Below, piece after piece: positions 45,879 through 54,343 of a stretch of DNA of 64,000 nucleotides. The DNA comes from MED-G116 sp038147495 (GTDB taxonomy: Bacteria > Pseudomonadota > Alphaproteobacteria > Puniceispirillales > Puniceispirillaceae). How positions within the stretch are numbered: position 1 is the stretch's first letter; each line of letters begins with the position of its first letter. The position numbers and the translations under genes are program-made. The stretch lies in contig JAYQTT010000012.1 in NCBI GenBank assembly GCA_038147495.1, forward strand, positions 1 to 64,000, read 5' to 3'. Below the pieces are notes generated by a model that made no database searches, was not told the origin of the DNA, and was given only the letters and a program-made list of their open reading frames with translations.

Positions 45879-46736
45879 GTGACAGCATCAGCCAGAACAA
45901 GATTTGCTCCCAGCCCAACAGGCGAACTGCATCTTGGCCACGCTTTTTCCGCACATGTTGCGGCAATTGCAGGCAATGGCAAATTTGTGCTTCGGATCGA
46001 TGACATTGACCATACAAGGTGCAAACCGGAATTTGTCACCCAAATCCAGAGAGATCTGGAATGGCTTGGCCTGTCGTGGCATCAGCCAATCGTCCGTCAA
46101 TCTGACAGGCTTGAACATTATCATGCCGCACTCGAAACGTTGCAGGATATGGGCTTGGTCTATCCCTGCTACCTCACGCGGACGGAAATCAACGCCCTGC
46201 TGTCGGCACCACATGGCAATGACAAGGCGCTGGTCGATGCCGAAGAGGAATTATCCGATGCCGAGCGCCAACGCCGTGCCGAGGCTGGCGAGGCTCCGGC
46301 CTGGCGATTACGCACCCGCGAGGCGTTGGCAAAAGCAGGCGACATCTATTGGTGGGATTGTCTTGCAGGTCGGCAAATCCCGGTTGATATGAGCGCTTTT
46401 GGGGATGTTGTCGTTGCCCGCAAAGATATTGGCACCTCATACCATCTCTCGGTCGTGGTTGATGACGCCATGGACAATGTGACCATGGTTACGCGCGGCA
46501 GCGATCTGGCCAGCAGCACGCATGTGCATCGCCTGTTGCAAGCCCTGTTGAATCTGCCAAGTCCGGCATATCTTCACCATGAATTGGTGACAAACACACA
46601 AGGCAAGCGGCTTGCGAAGCGTGATAATGCCCGCAGCATCGCCGCGATGCGCGTTTCAGGCATGACCCCGGCAGATATCTTCAAACTCATGCCTGAAGCG
46701 CGTTACAGGACGAAAGGCTCGCCCATAAAAGCGTGA
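45879..46736 (+). CDS. gluQRS: Glutamyl-Q tRNA(Asp) synthetase
   Basis: A 285-residue truncated GluRS paralogue that attaches glutamate to queuosine in tRNA-Asp. The HIGH-type motif is TRFAPSPTGELHLGHAFSA near residue 5 and the KMSKS equivalent is KRLAKRDNA near 250; there is no anticodon-binding domain, as expected. The usual zinc-binding cysteines are largely missing in the YPCYLTRTEI region. GTG 45879 is used as the start because it gives the family N-terminus. Confidence 0.92.
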   Translation: MTASARTRFAPSPTGELHLGHAFSAHVAAIAGNGKFVLRIDDIDHTRCKPEFVTQIQRDLEWLGLSWHQPIVRQSDRLEHYHAALETLQDMGLVYPCYLTRTEINALLSAPHGNDKALVDAEEELSDAERQRRAEAGEAPAWRLRTREALAKAGDIYWWDCLAGRQIPVDMSAFGDVVVARKDIGTSYHLSVVVDDAMDNVTMVTRGSDLASSTHVHRLLQALLNLPSPAYLHHELVTNTQGKRLAKRDNARSIAAMRVSGMTPADIFKLMPEARYRTKGSPIKA

Positions 46737-46824
46737 TTTATGACCAAAAAGTGACCATTTTTTAACAAAAAACGAACCTTCGAAGAAATTTACCTGTTTA
46801 AGTCGAAAAATTGGGTCAGCGGGG

Positions 46825-46855
46825 TTGACTAAAAACCTTGCTGCGCTCATATACA
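46825..46855 (+). promoter_or_regulatory. Candidate sigma-70-type promoter of a small RNA
   Basis: TTGACT at 46825-46830 and TATACA at 46850-46855 with 19 bases between; an alternative -10, CATATA at 46848, gives a 17-base spacer. It is placed a few bases before the hairpin-terminator unit at 46862-46927. Confidence 0.5.
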
Positions 46856-46861
46856 AGTCAA

Positions 46862-46927
46862 CACACACTATTTGGTGTGCGTTTCCTCCCTAAACTCGGC
46901 CGTGGGCTTGCCCACGGTCTTTTTTTT
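46862..46927 (+). ncRNA. Candidate small RNA, about 65-70 nt
   Basis: No gene explains this part of the 441-base gap 46737-47177. The predicted transcript starts near 46862 and folds as a small hairpin (CACAC 46864-46868 with GTGTG 46875-46879), an unpaired stretch with TTTCCTCCCT (anti-Shine-Dalgarno-like CCUCC), then an intrinsic terminator. This layout resembles alphaproteobacterial trans-acting RNAs that expose CCUCC-type motifs. It is not a family I can name. The rest of the gap holds a CTCTC/GAGAG hairpin near 46938 and a palindrome at 47088-47114. Confidence 0.55.
46900..46927 (+). terminator. Intrinsic terminator of the candidate small RNA
   Basis: A perfect eight-base stem CCGTGGGC/GCCCACGG with a two-base loop, followed by TCTTTTTTTT. 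It is the strongest rho-independent terminator in the window and lies 163 bases after gluQRS, so it could also end that transcript. Confidence 0.88.
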
Positions 46928-47087
46928 GGATGAAAGACTCTCTTTTTGAGAGCTGTAGCCCGAGGCCGCATAGTCGTGCAGACCCACAAATGGCGACAAA
47001 TAGCGACATTTGAGCGCCTTGCCAGCCCGCCACATAAATTATAACATTTTTATCCCTGTCCAAAACTTGCAGATGCAAGGCCTGCCA

Positions 47088-47114
47088 CCAATATACTGGT
47101 TAACGATATATTGG
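47088..47114. promoter_or_regulatory. Operator-like palindrome upstream of moaA
   Basis: Perfect eight-base arms CCAATATA and TATATTGG separated by 11 bases, centred about 77 bases before the moaA start. The AT-rich arms recall ModE-type boxes, but the match is loose. A repressor or activator site for molybdenum cofactor synthesis is inferred only from position. Confidence 0.5.
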
Positions 47115-47177
47115 CTAATATGATCCGGGTCGAAGCGATGCCGTAAGACAGGCGATGATGGAGCTTTTTGTAATCTG

Positions 47178-48205
47178 ATGCTGACAGAGACACTTGCCAC
47201 GGAGAATACAAACAAACTTATCGACCCATTTGGTCGTACGGTGGACTATCTGCGTGTGTCGGTGACTGACCGTTGTGATTTCCGCTGTGTCTATTGCATG
47301 TCTGAAGAGATGACGTTTCTGCCCAAGGCCGATCTGTTGACGCTGGAAGAACTCGACATCCTGTGTCGCAGATTTATGGCCGCCGGGGTGCGTAAAATCA
47401 GGCTTACCGGCGGCGAGCCTTGGTGCGGCGCAACATCATGAAATTGATCGAAAGCCTCGGCAGCGAGGTCAAGGCCGGCAATCTTGATGAGTTGACCATC
47501 ACCACAAATGGCAGCCAGTTATCAAAAATGGCTGATGACCTCGCCGCGGCCGGCGTGCGGCGGATCAATGTCTCAATTGACACGCTTGATCCCGATAAAT
47601 TCCGTCAGGTGACAAGGTGGGGTGACCTGAACAACGTACTGGCTGGCCTTGATGCGGCCAAAAATGCGGGGCTGGACATCAAGATCAATGCTGTTGCCCT
47701 GCGCGGGCAGAATGACGATGAGCTTGGCGATATGCTGGCATGGTGCGGTGAGCGCGACTATGACATGACCATCATCGAAGTCATGCCGATGGGGGATATC
47801 GGCACCGAAAACAGGCTTGATCAATATCTTCCGCTTTCACGTGTGCGTGCCGACCTCGCAAAGAGATTTACCCTGACTGACATTCCTTTCCGCACAGGTG
47901 GGCCGGCGCGATATGTAAAGGTTGAGGAAACAGGCCGCAAACTTGGTTTCATCACCCCGCTCACGCATAATTTCTGCGAGAGCTGCAATCGTGTTCGTGT
48001 AACCTGCACGGGTCAGCTTTACATGTGCCTTGGTCAGGACGACAACGCCGATCTACGAGCCGCGTTGCGCGAGGGTGGGCCTGATGCGCTTGATGCATCC
48101 ATTCTGGAAGCCATTGGCCGCAAGCCCAAGGGACATGACTTTATCATTGACCGGCGCCAGTCTGGCCCCGCCGTGGCACGCCACATGAATGTGACAGGCG
48201 GCTAG
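47178..48205 (+). CDS. moaA: GTP 3',8-cyclase MoaA, interrupted by one frameshift
   Basis: The radical-SAM enzyme that starts molybdenum cofactor synthesis. The N-terminal part has RVSVTDRCDFRCVYCM (three cysteines of the SAM cluster, near residue 28) and runs to LTGGEP; then a single missing T at 47420-47421 shifts frame. CCTTTGGTG would give LTGGEPLVRRNIMKL, the family sequence, and the rest (to 48205) includes the second cluster NFCESCNRVRVTCTGQLYMCLG. Restored length is about 342 residues, normal. A T-run miscall is the simplest explanation; otherwise the gene is inactive. Confidence 0.9.
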
Positions 48206-49386
48206 GGCGTCACCGGACGTCTTTGATAGAACCCCAGCCAGACCAAACCCACAAAAACAACTGTCAGAGGCAGGCTCGCCGCAAGTGTCATTGCTTGCCA
48301 GCCAAGCTGACTGTGGATTGCCCCGGCAGTGAGGGATGACGCCGCCGTTGTCGAGGTCACCATCAAATCGGCAAAGCCCTGCACACGGCCACGTTCTTCT
48401 GGAAGGGCGACACTGGCGACAAGCGAACTGCCACCGATATACAGAAAGTTCCAGCCCAACCCCACAAGGCTGAGCGCTATGAAATAGGGCCAGAAGCCAA
48501 TCGCCTTTACCGCGATGATCAAGGTCGCGACATATAGCGCAAGACCGATCCATAAAATGCGGGACACACCAAAGCGCGCGATCAGGTGCCCGGTAAAGAA
48601 GGATGGCGCAAACATCGCCACCACATGCCATTGGATAATCGTGGCGTTCGCTGAAGTGCCGAGCTTGACGACATTGACCACCTGCAGAGGTGTTGCCGTC
48701 ATAATGTAGCTCATCAGACCATAGCCAATCGCACTGGAAATAACGCCCACAACAAAGGGGGGCATCCGCAGAAAATCACCAAGTGGGCGACCACCGGCAG
48801 CCCGCTTCTCGGGCTTTGGAATTTTCAAGCCGGCCAGCGAAATCAAGGACAACAGCTGCACACCGGATACGGTGAAAAAACACCCTGCATAAATCGAATC
48901 TGGCAGCAGATTGACCGTATTGCGCGCAATCTCAGGTCCAATCAACGCCGCCAGCAACCCGCCAGCCAGCACCAAGGATATGGCACGCGGCTTTTGTGAC
49001 TCCTCGGCGCTGTCAGCGGCAGCATAGCGGTAAAACCCGGCACAGCCCATGGCAACGCCAAGCAGCATCGCAGACATACAAAACAGCATATAATTCTCGA
49101 GGATTATGGCGATGCCCTGTCCAAACGCACCAAGGCTGCTGACACCAACACCAAACATGAAAACTGGACGGCGACCAAACCGTGCCATCAACAATGATGC
49201 TGGCACGGTTGTCATCATCGAGGTCACAAACTGGAGCGAAAGCGGTAATGTGGCAAGCCATGCGACCGGCGCCAACAGCGCCCCGACAAGCGCTGTATTG
49301 ATGATGTTCACATTCATCGTTGTCATCGACAATGCCTGCGCAATGGCCAGACGCAGGACATTTTGATTGTGAGATGTCTTGGCCAT
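48202..49386 (-). CDS. MFS transporter
   Basis: A 394-residue, twelve-helix major facilitator protein. The loop motif ARFGRRPVFMFGVGV near residue 68 and TGHLIARFGVSRILWIGLAL near 260 mark the two halves. GFADLMVTSTTAASSLTAG near 342 is typical of a large unclassified MFS group. The substrate is unknown. ATG 49386 is used; the preceding GTG is possible. The stop overlaps moaA tail-to-tail by four bases; fur lies upstream on the same strand. Confidence 0.85.
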   Translation of the reverse strand: MAKTSHNQNVLRLAIAQALSMTTMNVNIINTALVGALLAPVAWLATLPLSLQFVTSMMTTVPASLLMARFGRRPVFMFGVGVSSLGAFGQGIAIILENYMLFCMSAMLLGVAMGCAGFYRYAAADSAEESQKPRAISLVLAGGLLAALIGPEIARNTVNLLPDSIYAGCFFTVSGVQLLSLISLAGLKIPKPEKRAAGGRPLGDFLRMPPFVVGVISSAIGYGLMSYIMTATPLQVVNVVKLGTSANATIIQWHVVAMFAPSFFTGHLIARFGVSRILWIGLALYVATLIIAVKAIGFWPYFIALSLVGLGWNFLYIGGSSLVASVALPEERGRVQGFADLMVTSTTAASSLTAGAIHSQLGWQAMTLAASLPLTVVFVGLVWLGFYQRRPVTP

Positions 49387-49459
49387 CACACACCACCCTC
49401 TAGTCAGATTTTACGGTTTTGGCGCATCACGCCAACATGCGAAATGCCGGGGTCAAACC

Positions 49460-49870
49460 CTAGCCGGACTTTAACTTTCTTCCAAAAAGTTCCAACCTGT
49501 GATCAACAAGCTCATACCCCATTTCCCGGGCTATCTGCTCTTTCAAGGCTTCAAGTTCGGCATGGTAGAATTCTATAACTTCACCGGTTTCCACATCAAC
49601 AAGATGCTCATGATGCTCACCAGCTTCTTCATAGCGGGCACGTCCGTCACCAAATTCCAGGCGCTCAATGACACCGGCTTCTTCAAGCAGCTTCACCGTG
49701 CGATACACGGTGGCAATCGAGATTGTGTTGTCCTGTTCCACCGCACGGCGATAGAGTTCATCCACATCAGGGTGGTCTTCTGATTCTTCAATCACACCAA
49801 TGATGATTTGCCGCTGGCTCGTCATCCGGATGTCTTTTTTCAGACATTTGTCGAGAAGACCGGATTTCAT
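49460..49870 (-). CDS. fur: Ferric uptake regulator family protein (Fur/Mur)
   Basis: A 136-residue Fur-family regulator. The winged helix covers residues 1-85 (TSQRQIIIGVIEES and ISIATVYRTVKLLEEAGVIERL), and the dimerisation/metal region starts at EHHEHLVDVETGEVIEF. The CxxC zinc pairs of E. coli Fur are absent, as in alphaproteobacterial Fur/Mur proteins, which sense iron or manganese. It is divergent from the EamA transporter over a 220-base gap in which I found no certain operator. Confidence 0.93.
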   Translation of the reverse strand: MKSGLLDKCLKKDIRMTSQRQIIIGVIEESEDHPDVDELYRRAVEQDNTISIATVYRTVKLLEEAGVIERLEFGDGRARYEEAGEHHEHLVDVETGEVIEFYHAELEALKEQIAREMGYELVDHRLELFGRKLKSG

Positions 49871-50090
49871 TCGTGGTGTCCGTAATTAGTGGTTCTGTCC
49901 CGACACTATAGGCCTGATGCGTGTGGCAATCCACCCCCGTCAGTAACGAATCTTCATTCAGCCGGGCACCCGCCACAGTTTTCCCCCTCTGACAGAGATA
50001 CTGTGAGCATAAGTGGATGATCATCAGCAAAATATCATCGCCTGTGCGTATTTTCGTTGCCAACCTCGACAGACTGGTAAAAGGTGACGC

Positions 50091-51032
50091 ATGCAAAGAC
50101 CGTTTTCTGGATCACCGTTCTCCGATACGACCAAAGGCATTCTCCAGCTATGTGCTGGCATGCTGATCCTGCCGATTTTGGATGTCTTTGCCAAACTGCT
50201 TGGCGGCAGGCTTGACCCCATCGAGGTGTCGCTGATGCGATTTGTCATGCAGTCGGCCCTGATGGCCCCTTTCGTGATCTATCTCAGACTCTGGCATATC
50301 CCCGAAGGAACATTCTGGCTTCAGGCGGCGCGTGGCGTGATGCTTGCCATTGCAACCGTCTTCTTTTTCGCTGCGCTGCAACATCTGCCGATGGCCGAGG
50401 CCATTGCCATCTTTTTTGTCCAGCCGATCATTTTAACAATATTGTCAGTGCTGTTTCTTGGGGAAACCATTCGCGCCCGCCGGATTGCCGCAATTGTTTT
50501 CGGCATGGTCGGAACGATGATCATTCTTCAGCCAAGTCTGATTATTTTTGGCACAGCCGCGTTGCTGCCGCTTGGATCCTCGGTCTCCATGGCCGTCTAT
50601 ATGGTGCTGACGCGCAAGCTGGCCGGCACTGTCCCCGCCTATCAGATGCAGTTTCTGGTCGGCATATCATCGGTTTCGGTGCTTGGCTTTGTGATGATTA
50701 TTGGTGCCATCTTCGACATACCGGGCACCGCCTTCCTGATGCCAAATTTACAGGAATTCGGCTGGATTATCTGTATGGGTCTGGCGGCCACAATTGGCCA
50801 TATCTTTATTGTGTGGGCAGCACGACACGCCGCCGCAACGGTGCTTGCGCCGTTTCAATATGTGGAAATTGTCGGGGCGACAACACTTGGCTTTCTGGTG
50901 TTTGGCGATGTACCGGCGTTAAGCACCATCATAGGCGTGACAATCATTATCCTGAGCGGCGTCTATTTATTTCACCGCGAGCGAAAGGCCACTCTTGCCG
51001 AAACCCGTTTAAGGCAATCAACGGGACGATGA
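50091..51032 (+). CDS. EamA/DMT-family transporter
   Basis: A 313-residue, ten-helix drug/metabolite transporter with two EamA repeats (about residues 12-140 and 155-290). Typical are LPMAEAIAIFFVQPIILTILS near 98, in outline, and the closing GVTIIILSGVYLFHRE. The gene begins at ATG 50091 with GGTGACGC upstream. Substrate unknown; efflux of amino acids or metabolites is usual for the family. It overlaps pssA at the 3' ends by 15 bases. Confidence 0.88.
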   Translation: MQRPFSGSPFSDTTKGILQLCAGMLILPILDVFAKLLGGRLDPIEVSLMRFVMQSALMAPFVIYLRLWHIPEGTFWLQAARGVMLAIATVFFFAALQHLPMAEAIAIFFVQPIILTILSVLFLGETIRARRIAAIVFGMVGTMIILQPSLIIFGTAALLPLGSSVSMAVYMVLTRKLAGTVPAYQMQFLVGISSVSVLGFVMIIGAIFDIPGTAFLMPNLQEFGWIICMGLAATIGHIFIVWAARHAAATVLAPFQYVEIVGATTLGFLVFGDVPALSTIIGVTIIILSGVYLFHRERKATLAETRLRQSTGR

Positions 51033-51845
51033 CGCTCCATTATCGTCATCTTTGACAGCGGTGGCGGCAGCGCCATTTTCGCTGTTTTCATCGCCTGCCT
51101 CAGCCTTCATCCGATAGAAACGCAATGCCGCAATCGGGATGCTGACGATATAGGCCATGGTCAGCAGCAGATAGGTCATCCAAGGCTGGGCCACCAGACC
51201 GGCCATCAACAGCCCTATTACCGCCAGTACCGGAAGCACTGTCGACACCGGTAATTTGATTCTTTTACCGGCAAATGTCGGGATCTGGCTGACAGCACCC
51301 GCACCAATCAGCACCATCCAGGCCGAAACATAAGGCGCCTCACGCACCCAACCAAGATGGAACTCCAGATCGGCACAGATCGGCATCAGCACCAAAAACC
51401 CCGAGGCTGGCGCTGGTATTCCAGTGAAATAATCCTTTGCATATTCAGGCGGATTTGGCAGTTCAGAGTCGAATCTTGCGAGACGCAAGGCGATCGAAAC
51501 CGCATAGAACAAAGTGGCCCACCACGCCAAACGCCCTGAATCCTGCAGAGCCCAGAGATAGAGGCACAAGGCCGGAACCACACCAAAAACAACAAGATCA
51601 GACAGGCTGTCCAGCGCCGCGCCAAAAGCCGATGAAGTTTTAAACCGGCGCGCTGTGCGCCCGTCCAGCGCATCAAACACCGCCGCCAGTGCAATCAGCA
51701 CAATCACCCCTGCCCAGCGCCCATCAAGGGCAAACTTCAACGCGGTCAATCCGGAGACAAATCCGGCCACCGTAAGCATGTTCGGGATAAGCCAGAACAG
51801 CGATACCGAGCGGAACCGGCGGCGTTTGCGGCTGGGCTCTTCCAT
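51018..51845 (-). CDS. pssA: CDP-diacylglycerol-serine O-phosphatidyltransferase
   Basis: A 275-residue membrane enzyme making phosphatidylserine. The CDP-alcohol phosphotransferase motif appears as DALDGRTARRFKTSSAFGAALDSLSD (DGx2ARx8Gx3Dx3D) near residue 64, given in outline, with several flanking helices. The C-terminus is a short acidic/serine tail. The start, ATG 51845, overlaps the psd stop (TGATG), so the two steps from CDP-DAG to phosphatidylethanolamine are coupled. Confidence 0.95.
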   Translation of the reverse strand: MEEPSRKRRRFRSVSLFWLIPNMLTVAGFVSGLTALKFALDGRWAGVIVLIALAAVFDALDGRTARRFKTSSAFGAALDSLSDLVVFGVVPALCLYLWALQDSGRLAWWATLFYAVSIALRLARFDSELPNPPEYAKDYFTGIPAPASGFLVLMPICADLEFHLGWVREAPYVSAWMVLIGAGAVSQIPTFAGKRIKLPVSTVLPVLAVIGLLMAGLVAQPWMTYLLLTMAYIVSIPIAALRFYRMKAEAGDENSENGAAATAVKDDDNGASSSR

Positions 51846-52552
51846 CAACGTTGGCTCCGATGCGTGGGTTCAGAGATTTCGCCAGACAAATCAGCGATGA
51901 TCGTCTCACCCGCGATAGTCGTTTGCCCTTCCAGCACCATCACTGGCGTTGACGCAGGAAGCCACACATCAACACGGCTGCCAAAGCGGATAATTCCAAA
52001 TTGCTGGCCAACCGACAGATGATCGCCAACTGCCGTTTCGAGCAGGATGCGCCGCGCCACGAGTCCGGCAATCTGCACCACGCCGACAGACTGACCCGCC
52101 GCCGTCTCCAGCACCATATTCTGGCGTTCATTTTGCTCTGACGCCTTGTCGAGGCTGGCATTGAGAAACTTGCCCTTGTGATAGCTTGCCGCCACAACCT
52201 TGCCACTGACTGGCGCGCGATTGACATGGACGTCGAACACATTCATGAAAATCGAGATGCGACGCCATTCTCCTGCTGGCAGATCAAGATCTGATGGCAC
52301 CTCGACAATGCCCGTGGAAAGGACACGACCATCGGCCGGAGAGATCACGAGATTTTCGGTTATCGGCGTTGTGCGGACCGGGTTACGGAAAAAATAGACG
52401 CACCACAGGCTGAGAAGCGTTCCGGGCAGAACAAAAGGCTGCCAGTAATAGCTGATCAACAGACTGATCAAGACAAACAGGAAAATGAATGGCCAACCCG
52501 CAGGATGAATCGGCACAAGCACTTCCTCGGTCACGCTTTTATATATGTTCAT
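51845..52552 (-). CDS. psd: Phosphatidylserine decarboxylase (short type)
   Basis: A 235-residue proenzyme of the small Psd class. Two membrane segments near the N-terminus (about 18-55) are followed by PVRTTPITENLVISPADG, the histidine region FMNVFDVHVNRAPVSG near 100 and IIRFGSRVDVWLP near 187, where cleavage at Gly-Ser makes the pyruvoyl group. It decarboxylates phosphatidylserine to phosphatidylethanolamine. ATG 52552 fits; a longer frame to 52615 lacks support. Upstream of pssA in the same operon. Confidence 0.94.
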   Translation of the reverse strand: MNIYKSVTEEVLVPIHPAGWPFIFLFVLISLLISYYWQPFVLPGTLLSLWCVYFFRNPVRTTPITENLVISPADGRVLSTGIVEVPSDLDLPAGEWRRISIFMNVFDVHVNRAPVSGKVVAASYHKGKFLNASLDKASEQNERQNMVLETAAGQSVGVVQIAGLVARRILLETAVGDHLSVGQQFGIIRFGSRVDVWLPASTPVMVLEGQTTIAGETIIADLSGEISEPTHRSQR

Positions 52553-52714
52553 CCTTGATCCATCGGCTTTGACGTGAAACGGATCAGACGCGCCCTTGCG
52601 CCTGACCAAGAGCAATCAACACGTCTAAATACACCGCCCATCGCAAGAATGAAAGTCCTGTTACCGGTAACGGCAACTTTGCCGCGCAACAGGATCAGCC
52701 TTATTAATAAGATA

Positions 52715-53527
52715 TCAACGGATCAGGCCGCGACTGCCAAGTTCCTGACGTTTTTGGCGAATGGCATCCAGCGTAAGCACGCGGGGTGCTGGCAGGCCAG
52801 ACACGTCAACTCTGATTCGCGGCGATGGCAACAATTTAGCTTCGCCACGCGGATCATTCTGCCCCATCTGCGACTCTGTCTGCACGGATGCTCCGCTTTC
52901 AAAAGGCGGCATTTGGGAAATGCGGGCAAGGCTGGAGATCGCATTCACCCGCGGAGGCGGTGTCGCATCACGGCCAATGTCAAAGAGCGCAAGCTGACGC
53001 TTCCGCGGTCTTTGCAGCGGCAAAGAGTGAAGCTGACCAGTCGAATACGCCAGAAATTCATCGACAAGGATACTTTGCCACCGCGATGCCTCTATTTCCC
53101 ATGGCCGCACAGCCCATTCCAATTGTCCCATCGGCATCGCCCTGCCATTCTCCCATCTCGCCTGATAGACAACGCGGTCACTCATCCGTTGCGGCAGGAT
53201 ACGCCATGTGATGATCAAGCGCCGATAAAGCACCTGTGCGATATGGATAATTTCATGAGCGATTAATTCCATTGCATTTCGCATACCCGAAGCCACCGAC
53301 ACACTGAATGCGAAATTTTGCGGCAATTTTCGGCGCAACACACCGTCATTTGTTGAGAGCATGCTCCGAGGAATGGGCACGCGCATCGGTTGTGTGGTGA
53401 TATTGATGGCAATCTCTATTTGGCGCCTGTGCCCGCGGGACAATAGCCGATTGGCAAAATAGGCTGCACCAACTGCCAGCAATTCCGCTTCACCCGGCCT
53501 TGTATCCAAAGGATTGATATCAAACAT
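52715..53527 (-). CDS. Putative zinc metallopeptidase with HEIIH motif, unknown function
   Basis: A 270-residue protein without signal peptide. HEIIH at residues 91-95 is a gluzincin-type HExxH, and PWEIEA at 142-147 offers a third ligand glutamate about 50 residues later; a similar HExxH...PWExEA arrangement is known to me from marine phage and bacterial proteins of unknown role. From about residue 170 the chain is proline/arginine-rich and probably disordered, with a C-terminal LTLDAIRQKRQELG helix. Codon use is like its neighbours. The assignment is by motif only. Confidence 0.65.
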   Translation of the reverse strand: MFDINPLDTRPGEAELLAVGAAYFANRLLSRGHRRQIEIAINITTQPMRVPIPRSMLSTNDGVLRRKLPQNFAFSVSVASGMRNAMELIAHEIIHIAQVLYRRLIITWRILPQRMSDRVVYQARWENGRAMPMGQLEWAVRPWEIEASRWQSILVDEFLAYSTGQLHSLPLQRPRKRQLALFDIGRDATPPPRVNAISSLARISQMPPFESGASVQTESQMGQNDPRGEAKLLPSPRIRVDVSGLPAPRVLTLDAIRQKRQELGSRGLIR

Positions 53528-53750
53528 TTTACAAACACCAAGACCGAATCAACAAAAAACCAGCCACACCACCAATATGCGGGCATTAACAGATTCGCCG
53601 AACCATCTTCTTTCGGTCATGGGTCTTTGTGCACAAATGCTGCCAACGACTTGACCTTGCGAGGTTGCACCCGCACTCTTGCATTATCAAAATCTAAACA
53701 AACATGCCCTCTCGTCAGGGCAAGACAATCAAACACAAGGAAGCTTATTG

Positions 53751-54125
53751 ATGGATAATCTATTCGAAACTGGTCTTGCAAAACGCAAAGCAACTCTTGG
53801 CGCAGAATATGTCGAAAATGTTTTCGCCAATGCAGATGATTTCAACCGCCCGTTCCAAGAGGCAATGACATCATGGTGCTGGGGCTTTGGATGGGGCGAT
53901 GAGACAATTGATGCAAAAACCCGTTCGATGATGAATCTGACCATGATCGGGGCGCTTGGCAAAATGCACGAGTGGGAACTGCATTGTCGTGGCGCTGTGC
54001 GCAACGGTGTCAGCAAGGAAGAATTGCGGGCGATTTTACACGTCATTGCGATCTATTGCGGGGTGCCGCAGGCGATGGAATGCTTCCGCGTGGCACAAAA
54101 AGTTGTTGGTGACGAAAACCTCTGA
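53751..54125 (+). CDS. Carboxymuconolactone decarboxylase-family protein
   Basis: A 124-residue CMD-fold protein. The pattern ELHCRGAVRNGVSKEELRAIL near residue 73 followed by YCGVPQAMECFRVAQ matches PcaC-type gamma-carboxymuconolactone decarboxylases rather than AhpD, which needs a CxxC. Since no other protocatechuate genes are near, a different lactone or redox role is possible. ATG 53751 has AAGGAAG upstream. The 5' region has a hairpin TGCCCT/AGGGCA at 53704-53721. Confidence 0.85.
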   Translation: MDNLFETGLAKRKATLGAEYVENVFANADDFNRPFQEAMTSWCWGFGWGDETIDAKTRSMMNLTMIGALGKMHEWELHCRGAVRNGVSKEELRAILHVIAIYCGVPQAMECFRVAQKVVGDENL

Positions 54126-54129
54126 TCAC

Positions 54130-54248
54130 CGTAAAGACGCCTAAATGGAGGCTGGTCACGGTTTTACAGATATACGCCAACAGGTTGTAAAAACGCCTAA
54201 ACGGGCATTTTGTGTCGATAAAACCTAGACAACCGCCTCTTTTTAGGC
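54130..54248. repeat. Degenerate 18-base direct repeats before the Ig-repeat gene
   Basis: GTAAAGACGCCTAAATGG (54130-54147) and GTAAAAACGCCTAAACGG (54186-54203) match at 16 of 18 positions and start 56 bases apart; an inverted core TTTAGGCG follows at 54241-54248. They lie between the CMD gene and the secreted repeat protein. They may be regulator sites, and the first copy could join a weak hairpin ending in TTTT (54127-54166). Confidence 0.6.
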
Positions 54249-54343
54249 GACTTTCTAACCAAGCTATTTGACGTGGCGCCTCGGCGGAAGCGGTGGGGTG
54301 TTTCACGCAACGAGTTTAGCAAGGTTAATTTAGGAGCATTTTC

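Noticed and set aside
53704..53721. Riboswitch upstream of the CMD protein
   Set aside because: Only a six-base hairpin (TGCCCT/AGGGCA) is visible; no aptamer-like conserved core.
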